This document shows positions 41,545 to 54,861 of a stretch of DNA of 64,000 nucleotides, in pieces. Made by a program: the position numbers and the translations under genes. The notes below the pieces were generated by a model. The model was not told the DNA's origin. It did not search any database and saw only the letters and a program-made list of their open reading frames with translations. Origin of the DNA: Flaccisagitta enflata (lineage: Eukaryota > Chaetognatha > Sagittoidea > Aphragmophora). Where the stretch lies: NCBI GenBank assembly GCA_965153355.1, contig OZ231128.1, positions 7,812,001 through 7,876,000 of the forward strand, written 5' to 3'. Within the stretch, counting starts at the first letter, position 1, and each line of letters starts with the position of its first letter.

Positions 41545-41749
41545 AAAAAAAGAAAAAGAAAAAGAAAAAGAAAGAGAAAAAGAAGAGAAAGAAGAAGAAG
41601 ACCAGGGCCGTATGGCAAGGAGCCGCCGGGACCGCCATGGCGGCCCCTTGTTGGGATACACACCAGAGAGAGAGAGAGAAAGAGGGAAAGTGGGAAAGAG
41701 ACAAAGAGACAAAGAGACTAAGAGAGACAGGTATATCATAGCCGATTCA

Positions 41750-44425
41750 GGCTCATAAATTTATGGTAGTTTTATGCCATAAATTTATGGGCAATAGGTA
41801 CCAATAAATTTATGGAGTTTTTTTCCATAAATTTATGCGAAAAAACATATGATTTTTTATGATTCCAAAAGAAATCATAAAAAAACTGCATTTTTTTTGC
41901 CATAAATTTATGGGTACCTATTGCCCATAAATTTATGATCATTTTTGGCCATAAATTAATGCCAAAAATATGCATGAATTTATGGCAAAAAACATAAGAT
42001 TTTTTATGATTCCAAAGAAAATAAAAAAAAAAGAAGCGTTTTTTTGCCATAGATTTATGGACACAAATTGCCCATAAATTTATGATCATTTTAGGCCATA
42101 AATTAATGCCAAAAATATGCATAAATTTATGGCAAAAAACATAAAATTTTTTATGATTCCAAAGAAAATCATAAAAAAACAGCGTTTTTTTGCCATAAAT
42201 TTATGGACACAAATTGCCCATAAATTTATGATCATTTTTGGCCATAAATTAATGCCAAAAATATGCATAAATTTATGGCAAAAAACATAAGATTTTTTAT
42301 GATTCCAAAGAAAATCATAAAAAAACAGCGTTTTTTTGCCATAAATTTATGGACACAAATTGCCCATAAATTTATGATCATTTTAGGCCATAAATTAATG
42401 CCAAAAATATGCATAAATTTATGGCAAAAAACATAAAATTTTTTATGATTCCAAAGAAAATCATAAAAAAACAGCGTTTTTTTGCCATAAATTTATGGAC
42501 ACAAATTGCCCATAAATTTATGATCATTTTAGGCCATAAATTAATGCCAAAAATATGCATAAATTTATGGCAAAAAACATAAGATTTTTTATGATTCCAA
42601 AGAAAATCATAAAAAAACGGCGTTTTTTTGCCATAAATTTATGGACACAAATTGCCCATAAATTTATGATCATTTTAGGCCATAAATTAATGCCAAAAAT
42701 ATGCATAAATTTATGGCAAAAAACATAAAATTTTTTATGATTCCAAAGAAAATCATAAAAAAACAGCGTTTTTTTGCCATAAATTTATGGACACAAATTG
42801 CCCATAAATTTATGATCATTTTTTGTCATAAATTAATGCAATAAAAAGGCATAAATTTATGCAAAAAAACATATGATTTTTTATGATTAAAAAAAAAAAA
42901 ATCCTACAAAAAATGCTTTTTTTTTTGCCATAAAATTATGGGTACAAATCGCCCATAAATTTATGATCATTTTTTGTCATAAATTAGTGCCAAAAATATG
43001 CATAAATGTATGGCAAAAAACTTGTTATTTTTTATGAGTCCTACAAAAAATGCTTTTTTTTTGCCATAAGATAATGGGTACAAATTGCCCATAAATTTAT
43101 GATCATTTTTTGTCATAGATTAATGCAATAAATAGGCATAAATTTATGGCAAAAAACTTGTTATTTTTTATGAGTCCTACAAAAAATGCTTCTTTTTTGC
43201 CATAAGATAATGGGTACAAATCGCCCTTAAATTTATGATATTTTTTTTTTCATAAATTAATGCAATAAAGAGGCATAAATTTATGCAAAAAAACACATTA
43301 TTTTTTATGATTCCAAAGAAATCATAAAAAAACTCCTTTTTTTGTGCCCTAAATTCATGGGTACAAATTGCCCATAAATTCATGAGCAATTTTTGTCATA
43401 AATAATGCAATGAATAAGCATAAATCTATGCCCAAAAACATATTATTATTTGTGATTCCAAAGGAAATCTTTTAAAACCTCATTTTTTTTCCATAAATTT
43501 ATGGGTAAAAAATGCCCATTAATTCATGATCATTTTTTGTCATAAATAATGCAATGAATAAGCATAAATCTATGCCAAAAAACGCATAATTTTTTATGAT
43601 TCCTGAGAAAATGAAAAAAAAATGCATTTTTTTTGCCATACATTTATGGGTACAAAATGCCCATAGATTTATGATCATTTTTTGTCATAAATTAATGCAA
43701 TGAAAATGCATAAATTTATGCCAAAAAACACATGATTTTTTTTATTACAAAGAAAATCATAAAAAAAGCTGCATTTTTTTGCAAAAAAATTTGTGGGTAC
43801 TTATTGCCCATAAATTTATGACCATTTTGTGTGATAAATAAATGCCATAAATGTGCATGAATTTATGCCAAAAAAAAAAAACAAATAATTTTTTATGCTT
43901 CCAAAGAAAAATAACGAAAAACTGCATTTTGCCATAAGTTTGTGATCATTTTGTGTCATAAATTAATGCAAAAAATATGCATAAGTTTATGCTAAAAACC
44001 ATGTAATTTTTTATGATTCCAAAGAAAATCATCGAAAAACTGCATTTTTTTTTCATAAATTTAGGGGTACCTATTGCCCATGAGTTTATGATTATTTTTT
44101 TTTTGTCATAATTAAATGCAAAAATTTTGCATAAATTTACGCCAAAAAACATTATTCTTTAAGATTAAAAAAAAAATCATAAAAAACTTCATTTTTGGCC
44201 ATAGATTTATGGGTAGTTATTGACCATAAATTTATGAGCATTTTGTGTCATAAATTGATGCACTAAATTTGCATAAATTTATGCAAAGAATCATGTAATC
44301 TTTTATGATTTCAAAAAATTCATGACAAAATGGACTTTTTTCATAAATCTATGGTAACTTATTACCCATAATTTTATAATCAGTTTTTTGTCATGAATTA
44401 ATGCATTAAATATGCAAATTTTTGA
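41750..44425. repeat. AT-rich 146-bp tandem satellite
   Basis: Unit length is 146 bp in the homogeneous core (about 41980-42840), where each unit repeats CATAAATTTATGGCAAAAAA, TTTTTTATGATTCCAAAG, AAATCATAAAAAAAC and ATTGCCCATAAATTTATG. The 12-bp palindrome CATAAATTTATG occurs two or three times per unit. Toward 44425 the units diverge and shorten. There are about 18 units in all. Open frames across it are repeat artefacts. Confidence 0.93.
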
Positions 44426-46231
44426 TGCATCCTTGCTTCTCCATGAAATGATCTGTCCATCTGTTAGTCCATCTGTTAGTCCGTCTGTTACCTTTTTTTG
44501 AAAATCCATCAATGACCAATTCAATCCCTCCCACACCACTCCCAATCAGTTTTAGATGCATCCTCGCATCTCCCCAACCTTTTCTGTAATTCTGACTGCC
44601 CGAATTTTGCCCTCGTCCCTCCCACTTCCAGATTTTTTTTCATATCAAATCTTTTGAAAATTGTTTGTTGATACTCATATAAATCTGGTCTCTCATTCAT
44701 AAACAGTATTGGTTCATTATTTCTATGTCACTTAGTGTTGTATGAAAGAACAAGATTTTCATTTTCTATTGTCATGTATATTCATAGAATGATACCAATA
44801 CCAAGATTTTTCGCAGGAGCAGTAATGCAAAAACTTACCTAAATGCCTAAAAGACATAATGTTACCAATGGACCAATGCACTGTACAACAGGCAAACCAA
44901 TGGGAATGGGAGGCTATTCAGAAACTGTTGCTGTCCAGGCTAAGGAGTCAATGAGAGGCTAAGAAGAATCGGTCCTTTCAACAGAATTTAACCATACAGT
45001 TGAACCCTGCTCTAACAGACCCGCCACAAACGGAATTCCTTTTATGAGTTGTAACAGATGCAAATTAATGGTCCCTTCAGGTTAATTCTTTTATTTCCTT
45101 TGTTGGCAATGACAAAGGTCCGCTTATAACAGAAGATAATTATTGGGTCCCTGAAATCCGTTAGAGCGGGGTTCAACTGTACTTCCCAAAAAATTTTTGT
45201 AACAACCAAAACCTAGTTACTTGCAGCTATGCAGTCCGATTAAATACATCCGGCATTCAGGGATATAATGGAAAAGGTCCTTATATGGAAATCAATTTGG
45301 ACTAGGTGTTGCATCATTGGGTGGGATGTAACAAGAGTCTACTGGGGGGAAGGAATTGTATAAAAATCCTTCCTCCATGTCTTCCAAAATGAATACAAAG
45401 GATATTATAAGTTCACCCTTTCTACATTCATATGGTTTTAGGTAATAGAATCATTTATGGCTTAAAACTGTTGTTTTTTATAGGAAAATAATTAATGATG
45501 AATCATTGTACAAGCTTTGATTTAGTTCTTAAATTGGACACTCATGTAGGGGATAATAGATAAGTGTCAGAGTACAGAACGAGCTCAAAAAGGCAGTTTT
45601 TAGACTTCCAGGAAAATGGCGCAAAAATGTTATTACTTTAGCTTCATATTCAATAAAAAGAATAAGGTCAATTTAAAGATTAACTTTGAGACCAAGACTT
45701 AAAATGAACACCTAATTACCAATAGAGCATATAGAAAGATGTAAGAAATATTTTCTATGAATTTTTATCCATAAAAACAACCTGAAAAGACTTCCATTTT
45801 TGATCAGGGTGAGTTGCGTGCAATACTTACATAATGACTTAAGCCTAGAATCCCCAAATGATGGGGAATTCAAATCTGTTTTCATTTTTTTTCTACAACC
45901 ACGCCCTGAGACGCCATGGGCGAATGAAACAGTATATGTCATTATATAGAAATCAAAGTAGGATCCTGATTTACCTATCAACATGGCATCATAATCATTC
46001 TTAATTTAATATTTGATGACTTTATGAGATATTTCAGATACTACAGCATAAGCAAAGCAGATAGATTTGTATGAAGGCATCCTAAAGGTAGGCAGACTGT
46101 GATAACTATGGTAAATATAAGGGGCGCTTATTAGGCTCTTGCTCTCACTGCAGGGCCGCTTATTGGGCCGAAGCTGTCATTTCCTGCGCTGCTGTTACTC
46201 ACGCAGCAGCTGCGGCGCTTATCATTCCAGT
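44426..46231. other. Mostly unique DNA, no gene recognised
   Basis: It contains the MITE at 44997-45179 and an eroded element A interior (44810-44900, GCAGGAGCAGTAATGCAAAAAC). A minus-strand open frame of about 90 codons (45712-45984) has no recognisable motif. Confidence 0.5.
44997..45179. mobile_element. pogo/Tigger-type MITE with TA target duplication
   Basis: The ends are inverted: CAGTTGAACCCTGCTCTAAC and its complement GTTAGAGCGGGGTTCAACTG, directly flanked by TA (44995-44996 and 45180-45181). Internal TCCGCTTATAAC/GTTGTAAC-like text is typical of this group. At 183 bp it is non-coding. TA duplication and CAGT..AACC ends are known for pogo/Tigger relatives of Tc1/mariner. Confidence 0.8.
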
Positions 46232-46375
46232 AATCCCTTTTTGGGCAGCCGCCCCAAAGGGCCAATGTCCTGTAGGATACGCGGGAATTTCCAGACATTC
46301 GTCCATCAGTCGCTTCATTCTTCTACCTTTCCGTCCTTCTGTCCTCACCACGGTGGGGATAGTGACGAAGTTTAA
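46232..46375 (-). mobile_element. Half element B
   Basis: TTTTT/GGGCAGCCGCCCCAAAGGGCC, TCCTGTAGGATACGCGGGAATTTCCAGAC and a (CCGT/CTTC) run; the second half is missing. Confidence 0.6.
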
Positions 46376-47499
46376 TGAAAAAATTTGTCGCTTGACTTGG
46401 TAAACATGGTTTAAACCCTTCTCTATTATTGCCTCAAACTGAGAAAAAAAAAGTTATAAAAGATTGAATGCCACCTCGATTTTTTTTCTTTTGTTGATAT
46501 TGACGACGACAAAATAGTAGGCAAAGGTCCTATACCCTGCCAAGCATCTTTTTGGGAGGGCCCTGCCAAGTGTTGACTCCACATAATTTTGGGATGAACC
46601 CTGATCCACCCTGCCAATGAGTGATTCACCCTGCCAAAGTAAAAACGGTTGTATTACCCTTAGATTTTCCAGTGGAAACCCACTGGTCTTACACATATAA
46701 ACATATGGGTCCAACCTAAGACACAAATACCTCTTGTGACATAACAGTATCTTGCAACATCTTGTAACATCCTTTTAGGACCGCCCTGCCAAGTTTCAAC
46801 TCACCCTGCCAAATCCTAAGGATCCCCCTGCCAAGATTTATATTGGTAGAACCCTGCCAATGATTGATATATATCTTGCTACATCTAGTAACATCCTTTT
46901 AGGACCGCCCTGCCAAGTTTTGCACTCACCCTGCCAAATCTTAAATGTCACCCTGCCAAATTTCAAATTGGTGGAACCCTGCCAATGATTGATATATATC
47001 TTGCTACATCTAGTAACATCCTTTTTGGACCGCCCTGCCAAGTTTTGCACTCACCCTGCCAAATCTTGAGCATCACCCTGCCAAATTTTAAGTTGGTAAA
47101 ACCCTGCCAATGATTGATATATATTGTACTACATCTAGTAACATCCTTTTAGGACCACCCTGCCAAGTTTTGCACTCACCCTGCCAAATCTTAAGCATCA
47201 CCCTGCCAAATTTTAAGTTGGTAGAACCCTGCCAATGATTGATATATATCTTGCTACATCTAGTAACATCCTTTTAGGACCGCCCTGCCAAGTTTTGCAC
47301 TCACCCTGCCAAATCTTAAGTGTCACCCTGCCAAATTTTTAGTTGGTAAAACCCTGCCAATGATTGATATATATCTTGCTATATCTAGAAACATCCTTTT
47401 AGGACCGCCCTGCCAAGTTTTGCACTCACCCTGCCAAATCTTAAGTGTCACCCTGCAAAATTTCAAATTGGTAGAACCCTGCCAATGATTATTATATAT

Positions 47500-48775
47500 C
47501 TTAGATATTTGTAGAGATATTTGTAAAGATATTTTAGAGATATTAGTATAGATACTTGTAGAGATACTTGTGGAGATATTTGTAGAGATATTTGTAGAGA
47601 TATTTGTAGAGATATTTGTGGAGATATTTGTGGAGATATTTGTGGAGATATTTGAGGAGATATTTGTAGAGATATTTGTAGAGATATTTGTAGAGATATT
47701 TGTAGAGATATTTGTAGAGATATTTGTGGAGATATTTGTAGAGATATTTGTGGAGATATTTGTAGAGATTTTTGTAAAGATATTTGTAGAGATATTTGTA
47801 GAGATATTTGTAGAAATATTTGTAGAGATATTTGTAGAGATATTTGTAGAGATATTTGTAGGGATATTTGAAGAGATATTTGTAGAGATATTTGTAGAGA
47901 TATTTGTAGAGATATTTGTAGAGATATTTGTAGAGATATTTGTAGAGATATTTGTAGAGATATTTGTGGAAATATTTGTAGAGATATTTGTGGAGATATT
48001 TGTAGAGATATTTGTAGAGATATTTGTAGAGATATTTGTAGAGATATTTGTAGAGATATTTGTAGAGATATTTGTAGAGATATTTGTAGAGATATTTGTA
48101 GAGATTTGTAGAGATATTTGTGGAGATTTGTAGAGATATTTGTAGAGATATTTGTGGAGATATTTGTAGAGATATTTGTGGAGATATTTGTAGAGATATT
48201 TGTAGAGATATTTGTAGAGATATTTGTAGAGATATTTGTGGAGATTTGTAGAGATATTTGTGGAGATTTGTAGAGATATTTGTAGAGATATTTGTGGAGA
48301 TATTTGTAGAGATATTTGTGGAGATTTGTAGAGATATTTGTGGAGATTTGTAGAGATATTTGTAGACATATTTGTGGAGATATTTGTAGAGATATTTGTA
48401 GAGATATTTGTGGAGATATTTGTAGAGATATATGTAGAGATATATGTAGAGATATTTGTAGAGATATTTGTAGAGATATTTGTAGAGATATTTGTAGAGA
48501 TATTTGTAGAGATATTTGTAGAGATATTTGTAGAGATATTTGTAGAGATATTGGTAGAGATATTTGTAGAGATATTTGTAGAGATATTTGTGGAGATATT
48601 TGTAGAGATATTTGTAGAGATATTTGTAGAGATATTTGTAGAGATATTTGTAGAGATATTTGTAAAGATATTTGTAGAGATATTTGTAGAGATATTTGAA
48701 GAGATATTTGAAGAGATATTTGTAGAGATATTTGTAGAGATATATGTAGAGATATATGAAGAGATATATTTATGC
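47500..48775 (+). repeat. (GAGATATTTGTA)n block 1
   Basis: A 12-bp repeat of about 106 units. It starts where a 125-bp unit reads ATATATCTTAGATATTTG and ends in GAGATATATTTATGCCAA. Some units lost two bases (GAGATTTGTA, 48100-48350), which shifts the spurious frames. Confidence 0.95.
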
Positions 48776-49964
48776 CAATTATTAATATATATCTTGCTAC
48801 ATCTAGTAACATCCTTTTAGGACCGCCCTGCCAAGTTTTGCACTCACCCTGCCAAATCTTAAGCTTCACCCTGCCAAATTTTAAGTTGGTAGAACCCTGC
48901 CAAATCTTAAGCGTCACCCTGCCAAATTTTGACTTGGCCGAACCCTGCCAATGATTGATATATGTCTTGCTACATCTAGTAACATCCTTTTAGGACCGCC
49001 CTGCCAAGTTTTGCACTCACCCTGCCAAATCTTAAGTGTCACCCTGCCAAATTTTAAGTTGGTAGAACCCTGCCAATTATTGTTATATATCATGCTACAT
49101 CTAGTAACATCCTTTAAGGACCGCCCTGCCAAGTTTTGCACTCACCCTGCCAAATATTAAGCGTCACCCTGCCAAATTTTAAGGTAGTAAAACCCTGCCA
49201 ATGATTGATATATATCTTGCTACATCTAGTAACATCCTTTTTGGACTGCCCTGCCAAGTTTTGCAGTCACCCTGCCAAATCTTAAGCGTCAACCTGCCAA
49301 ATTTTAAGTTAATAGAACCCTGCCAATGATTGATATATATCTTGCTACATCTAGTAACATCCTTTTAGGATCGCCCTGCCAAGTTTTGCACTCATCCTGC
49401 CAAATCTTAAGTGTCACCCTGCCAAATTTTAAGTTGGTAGAACCCTGCCAATGATTGATATATGTCTTGCTATATCTAGTAACATCCTTTTAGGACCGCC
49501 CTGCCAAGTTTTGCACTCACCCTGCCAAATCTTAAGCGTCACCCTGCCAAATTTTAAGTTGGTAGAACCCTGCCAATGATTGATATATATCTTGCTACAT
49601 CTAGTAACATCCTTTTAGGACCGCCCTGCCAAGTTTTGCACTCACCCTGCCAAATCTTAAGTGTCACCCTGCCAAATTTCAAATTGGTAGAACCCTACCA
49701 ATGATTGATATATATCTTGCTACATCTAGTAACATCCTTTTAGGACCGCCCTGCCAAGTTTTGCACTCACCCTGCCAAATCTTAAGCGTCACCCTGCCAA
49801 ATTTTAAGTAACAAGAACCCTGTCAATGATTGATATATGTCTTGCTACATGTAGTAACGTCCTTTTAGGACCGCCCTGCCAAGTTTTGCATTCACCCTGC
49901 CAAATCTTAAGTGTCACCCTGCCAAATTTCAAATTGGTAGAACCCTGCCAATGATTGATATGTA

Positions 49965-50757
49965 TCTTAGATATTTGTAGAGATATTTGTAAAGATATTT
50001 TAGAGATATTTGTAGAGATACTTGTAGAGATACTTGTAGAGATATTTGTAGAGATATTTGTAGAGATATTTGTAGAGATATTTGTAGAGATATTTGTGGA
50101 GATATTTTTGGAGATATTTGAGGAGATATTTGTAGAGATATTTGTAGAGATATTTGTAGAGATATTTGTAGAGATATTTGTAAACATATTTGTAAACATA
50201 TTTGTAAACATATTTGTAGAGATATTTGTTGAGATATATGTAGAGATATTTGTAGAGATACTTGTAGAGACATTTGTAGAGACATTTGTAGAGATATTTG
50301 TAGAGATATTTGTAGAGATATTTGAAGAGATTTTTGTAGAGATATTTGTAGAGATATTTGTAGAGATATTTGTGGAGATATTTGTAGAGATATTTGTAAA
50401 GATATTTGTAGAGATATTTGTAGAGATATTTGTAGAGATATTTGAAGAGATATTTGTAGAGATATTTGTAGAGATATTTGTAGTGAAATTTGTAGTGATA
50501 TTTGTAGAGATATTTGTAGAGATATTTGTAGAGATATTTGTAGAGATATTTGTAGAGATATTTGTAGAGATATTTGAAGAGATATTTGTAGAGATATTTG
50601 TAGAGATATTTTTAGCGATATTTGTAGAGATATTTGTAGAGATATTTGTAGAGATATTTGTAGAGATATTTGTAGAGATCTTTGTAGAGATATTTGTAGA
50701 GATATTTGTAGAGATATATGTAGAGATATATGTAGAGATATATGTAGAGATATATCA
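49965..50757 (+). repeat. (GAGATATTTGTA)n block 2
   Basis: Same entry text as block 1 (AGATATTTGTAGAGATATTTG, TAAAGATATTTTAG). Ends GAGATATATCAATGCCAATG. Confidence 0.95.
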
Positions 50758-51375
50758 ATGCCAATGATTGATATATATCCTGCTACATCTAGTAGCATCC
50801 TTTTAGGGCCGCCCTGCCAAGTTTTGCACTCACCCTGCCAAATCTTAAGCGTCACCCTGCCAAATTTTAAGTTGGTAGAACCCTGCCAATGATTGATATA
50901 TGTCTTGCTACATCTAGTAACATCCTTTAGGACCGCCCTGCCAAGTTTTGCACTCACCCTGCCAAATCTTAAGTGTCACCCTGCCAAATTTCAAATTGGT
51001 AGAACCCTGCCAATGATTGATATATATCTTGCTACATCTAGTGACATCCTTTTAGGACCGCCCTGCCAAGTTTTGCACTCACCCTGCCAAATCTTAAGTG
51101 TCACCCTGCCAAATTTCAAATTGGTAGAACCCTGCCCTGCCAAGCCAAGATCTTGCTACATCTAGTAACATCCTTTTAGGACCACCCTGCCAAGTTTTGC
51201 ACTCACCCTGCCAAATCTTAAGCGTCACCCTGCCAAATTCTAAGATGATAGAATCCTGCCAATGATTGATACAATCTTGCTACATCTAGTAACATCCTTT
51301 TAGGATCGCCCTGCCAAGTTTTGCACTCATCCTACCACATCTTAAGCGTCACCCTGCCAAATATTAAGTTGGTAG

Positions 51376-52458
51376 AAGAGATATGTGTAGAGATATTTGT
51401 AGAGATACTTGTAGAGATATTTGTAGAGATATTTGTGGAGATATTTGTGGAGATATTTGAGGCAATATTTGTGGAGATATTTGTAGAGATATTTGTAGAG
51501 ATATTTGTAGAGATATTTGTAGAGATATTTGTAGAGATATTTGTAGAGATATTTGTAGAGATATTTGTAGAGATATTTGTAGAGATATTTATAGAGATAT
51601 TTGTAGAGATATTTGTAGAGATATTTGTAGAGATATTTGTAGAGATATTTGTAGAGATATTTGTAGAGATATTTGTAGAGATATTTGTAGAGATATTTGT
51701 AGAGATATTTGTAGAGATATTTGTAGAGATATTTGTAGAGATATTTGTAGAGATATTTGTAGAGATATTTGAAGAGATATTTGTAGAGATATTTGTAGAG
51801 ATATTTGTAGAGATATTTGTACAGATATTTGTAGAGATATTTGTAGAGATATTTGTAGAGATATTTGTAGAGATATTTGTAGAGATATTTGTAGAGATAT
51901 TTGTAGAGATATTTGTAGAGATATTTGTAGAGATATTTGTAGAGATATTTGTAGAGATATTTGGAGAGATATTTGTAGAGATATTTGTAGAGATATTTGT
52001 AGAGATATTTGTAGAGATATTTGTAGAGATATTTGTAGAGATATTTGTAGAGATATTTGTAGAGATATTTGTGGAGATATTTGTAGAGATATTTGTAGAG
52101 ATATTTGTGGAGATATTTGTAGAGATATATGTAGAGATATTTGTAGAGATATTTGTTAAGATATTTGTAGATATATTGGTAGAGATATTTGTAGAGATAT
52201 TTGTAGAGATATTTTTAGAGATAATTGTAGAGATATTTGTAGAGATATTTGTAGAGATATTTGTAGAGATATTTGTAGAGATATTTGTAGAGATATTTGT
52301 AGAGATATTTGTAGAGATATTTGTAGAGATATTTGTAGAGATATTTGTAAAGATATTTGTAGAGATATTTGTAGAGATATTTGTAGAGATATTTGTAGAG
52401 ACATTTGTAGAGATATTTGTAGAGATATATGTAGAGATATATGAAGAGATATATTTAT
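51376..52458 (+). repeat. (GAGATATTTGTA)n block 3, entry junction atypical
   Basis: It enters from AAGTTGGTAGAA/GAGATATGTG rather than from the usual ATATATCTT position, so its start has been deleted or recombined. The end is the standard GAAGAGATATATTTATGCC. Confidence 0.93.
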
Positions 52459-53129
52459 GCCAATGATTGATATATATCTTGCTACATCAAGTAACATCCT
52501 TTTAGGACCGCCCTGCCAAGTTTTGCACTCACCCTGCCAAATCTTAAGCTTCACCCTGCCAAATTCTAAGTTGGTAGAACCCTGCCAAATCTTAAGCGTC
52601 ACCCTGCCAAATTTTGACTTGGCAGAATCCTGCCAATGATTGATATATATCTTGCTACATCTAGTTACATCCTTTTAGGACCGCCCTGCCAAGTTTTGCA
52701 CTCACCCTGCCAAATCTTAAGTGTCACCCTGCCAAATTCTAAGTTGGAAATACCCTGCCAATGATTGATATATATCTTGCTACATCTAGTAACATCCTTT
52801 TAGGACCGCCCTGCCAAGTTTTGCACTCACCCAGCCAAATTCTAAGTGTCACCCTGCCAAATTCTAAGTTGGAAATACCCTGCCAATGATTGACATATAT
52901 CTTGCTACATCTAGTAACATCCTTTTAGGACCGCCCTGCCAAGTTTTGCACTCACCCTGCCAAATTTTAAGTTACTAGAACCCTGTCAATGATTGATATC
53001 TGTCTTGCTACATGTAGTAACATCCTTTTAGGACCGCCCTGCCAAGTTTTGCATTCACCCTGCCAAATCTTAAGTGTCACCCTGCCAAATTTCAAATTGG
53101 TAGAACCCTGCCAATGATTGATATATATA

Positions 53130-53686
53130 TTGATATTTGTAAAGATATTTTAGAGATATTTGTAGAGATACTTGTTGAGATATTTGTAGAGATATTTGTA
53201 GAGATATTTGTGGAGATATTTTTGGAGATATTTGAGGAGATATTTGTAGAGATATTTGTAGAGATATTTTTAGAGATATTTGTAGAGATATTTGTAGAGA
53301 TATTTGTAGAGATATTTGTAGAGATATTTGTAGAGATATTTGTAGAGATATTTGTAGAGATATTTGTAAAGATATTTGTAGAGATATTTGGAGAGATATT
53401 TGTAGAGATATTTGTAGAGATATTTGTAGAGATATTTGTAGAGATATTTGTAGAGATATTTGTAGTGATATTTGTAGAGATATTTGTAGAGATATTTGTA
53501 GAGATATTTGTAGAGATATTTGTAGAGATATTTTTAGAGATATTTGTAGAGATATTTGTAGAGATATTTGTAAAGATATTTGTAGAGATATTTGTAGAGA
53601 TATTTGTAGAGACATTTGTAGAGATATTTGTAGAGATATTTGAAGAGATATATGTAGAGATATATGAAGAGATATATTTATCCCAA
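53130..53686 (+). repeat. (GAGATATTTGTA)n block 4
   Basis: Entry TATATATTGATATTTGTAAAG; the end is close to the standard (TTTATCCCAATG). Confidence 0.95.
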
Positions 53687-54127
53687 TGATTGATATATAT
53701 CTTGCTACATCTAGTAACATCCTTTTAGGACCGCCCTGCCAAGTTTTGCACTCACCCTGCCAAATCTTAAGCTTCACCCTGCCAAATTTTAAGTTGGTAG
53801 AACCCTGCCAAATCTTAAGCGTCACCCTGCCAAATTTTGACTTGGCAGAACCCTGCCAATGATTGATATGTGTCTTGCTACATCTAGTTACATCCTTTTA
53901 GGACCGCCCTGCCAAGTTTTGCACTCACCCTGCCAAATCTTAAGTGTCACCCTGCAAAATTCTAAGTTGGAAATACCCTGCCAATGATAGATATATATCT
54001 TGCTACATCTAGTAACATCCTTTTAGGACCGCCCTGCCAAGTTTTGCTCTCACCCAGCCAAATTCTAAGTGTCACCCTGCCAAATTCTAAGTTGGAAATA
54101 CCCTGCCAATGATTGACATATATCTTG

Positions 54128-54759
54128 CACTGTCCGCCAGAACACGGAATGAGTTGACTTGAAATGATCGTCTACAACTCTGATAGGTTTTGAGTCTTTG
54201 TGGTGTGTATAATACAAATCTGAAAAGAACTAAATCATTTTTGGGGCGCTTTTTGAAATATATACAAAAATAGTACAAATTTAGTACATTTTTCATCATA
54301 ACTCTTTGTGATGATTTATTTTAGTATTTTTGACCGCAGATTTGGACTCAATGGGTGGCTTGCGGTTCGTTTGATATGTCACACTATATACTTTTGAAAA
54401 AGAAGTAAAAACTTATTTTTTGAAAAAATCATTAAAAATAAATGTATTTTGTAGCAATATGATGAGAAAATTAACTTTTTATTTCTTTTTCAAAACTATA
54501 TAGTGTGACATATCAAACGAACCGCAAAGCACTCGCTGAATCTGAATCTGCAGTCAAAAATACCAGAAAACATCACCTCAAAGAGTTATGATGAAAAATG
54601 TACTAAATTTACACCATTTTTGCATATAAATCAAAAACCGCTCCAAAAGTGATTTAGTTTCCTTTAGATTTATATTGTACACACTACAATGACCCAAAAA
54701 CTATCAAAGTGAGAGACGATCATTCTACCTCATCTCATTCCGTGTTTTGGCTGGTAGTG
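54128..54759. mobile_element. Foldback transposon (632 bp) inserted in the 125-bp satellite
   Basis: The ends are CACTGTCCGCCAGAACACGG and, inverted, CACTACCAGCCAAAACACGG. Homology between halves continues inward (GGAATGAG, ATGATCGTCT, ACTAAATCA) to a central stem around GGTTCGTTTGATATGTCACA and its complement. The interrupted satellite unit resumes exactly: ATATCTTG before and CTTGCTACATC after, giving CTTG as the duplicated target, or TT if GCACT/AGTGC are the ends. CACT(A/G) ends recall CACTA elements, but those make 3-bp duplications. Non-coding. Confidence 0.85.
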
Positions 54760-54861
54760 CTTGCTACATCTAGTAACATCCTTTTAGGACCGCCCTGCCA
54801 AGTTTTGCACTCACCCTGCCAAATTTCAAATTGGTAGAACCCTGCCAATGATTGATATATA

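Noticed and set aside
41625-41645. CCGCCATGGCGG palindrome with a Kozak-like ATG
   Set aside because: Isolated 12-bp palindrome; the following frame runs into GA repeats and nothing supports a gene start.
41772-43389. Repeated 60-codon frames (HIFGINLWPKM..)
   Set aside because: One per 146-bp satellite monomer; a repeat artefact with no coding bias.
54087-54299. 70-codon frame across the foldback element
   Set aside because: Crosses the satellite/transposon junction; no motif.
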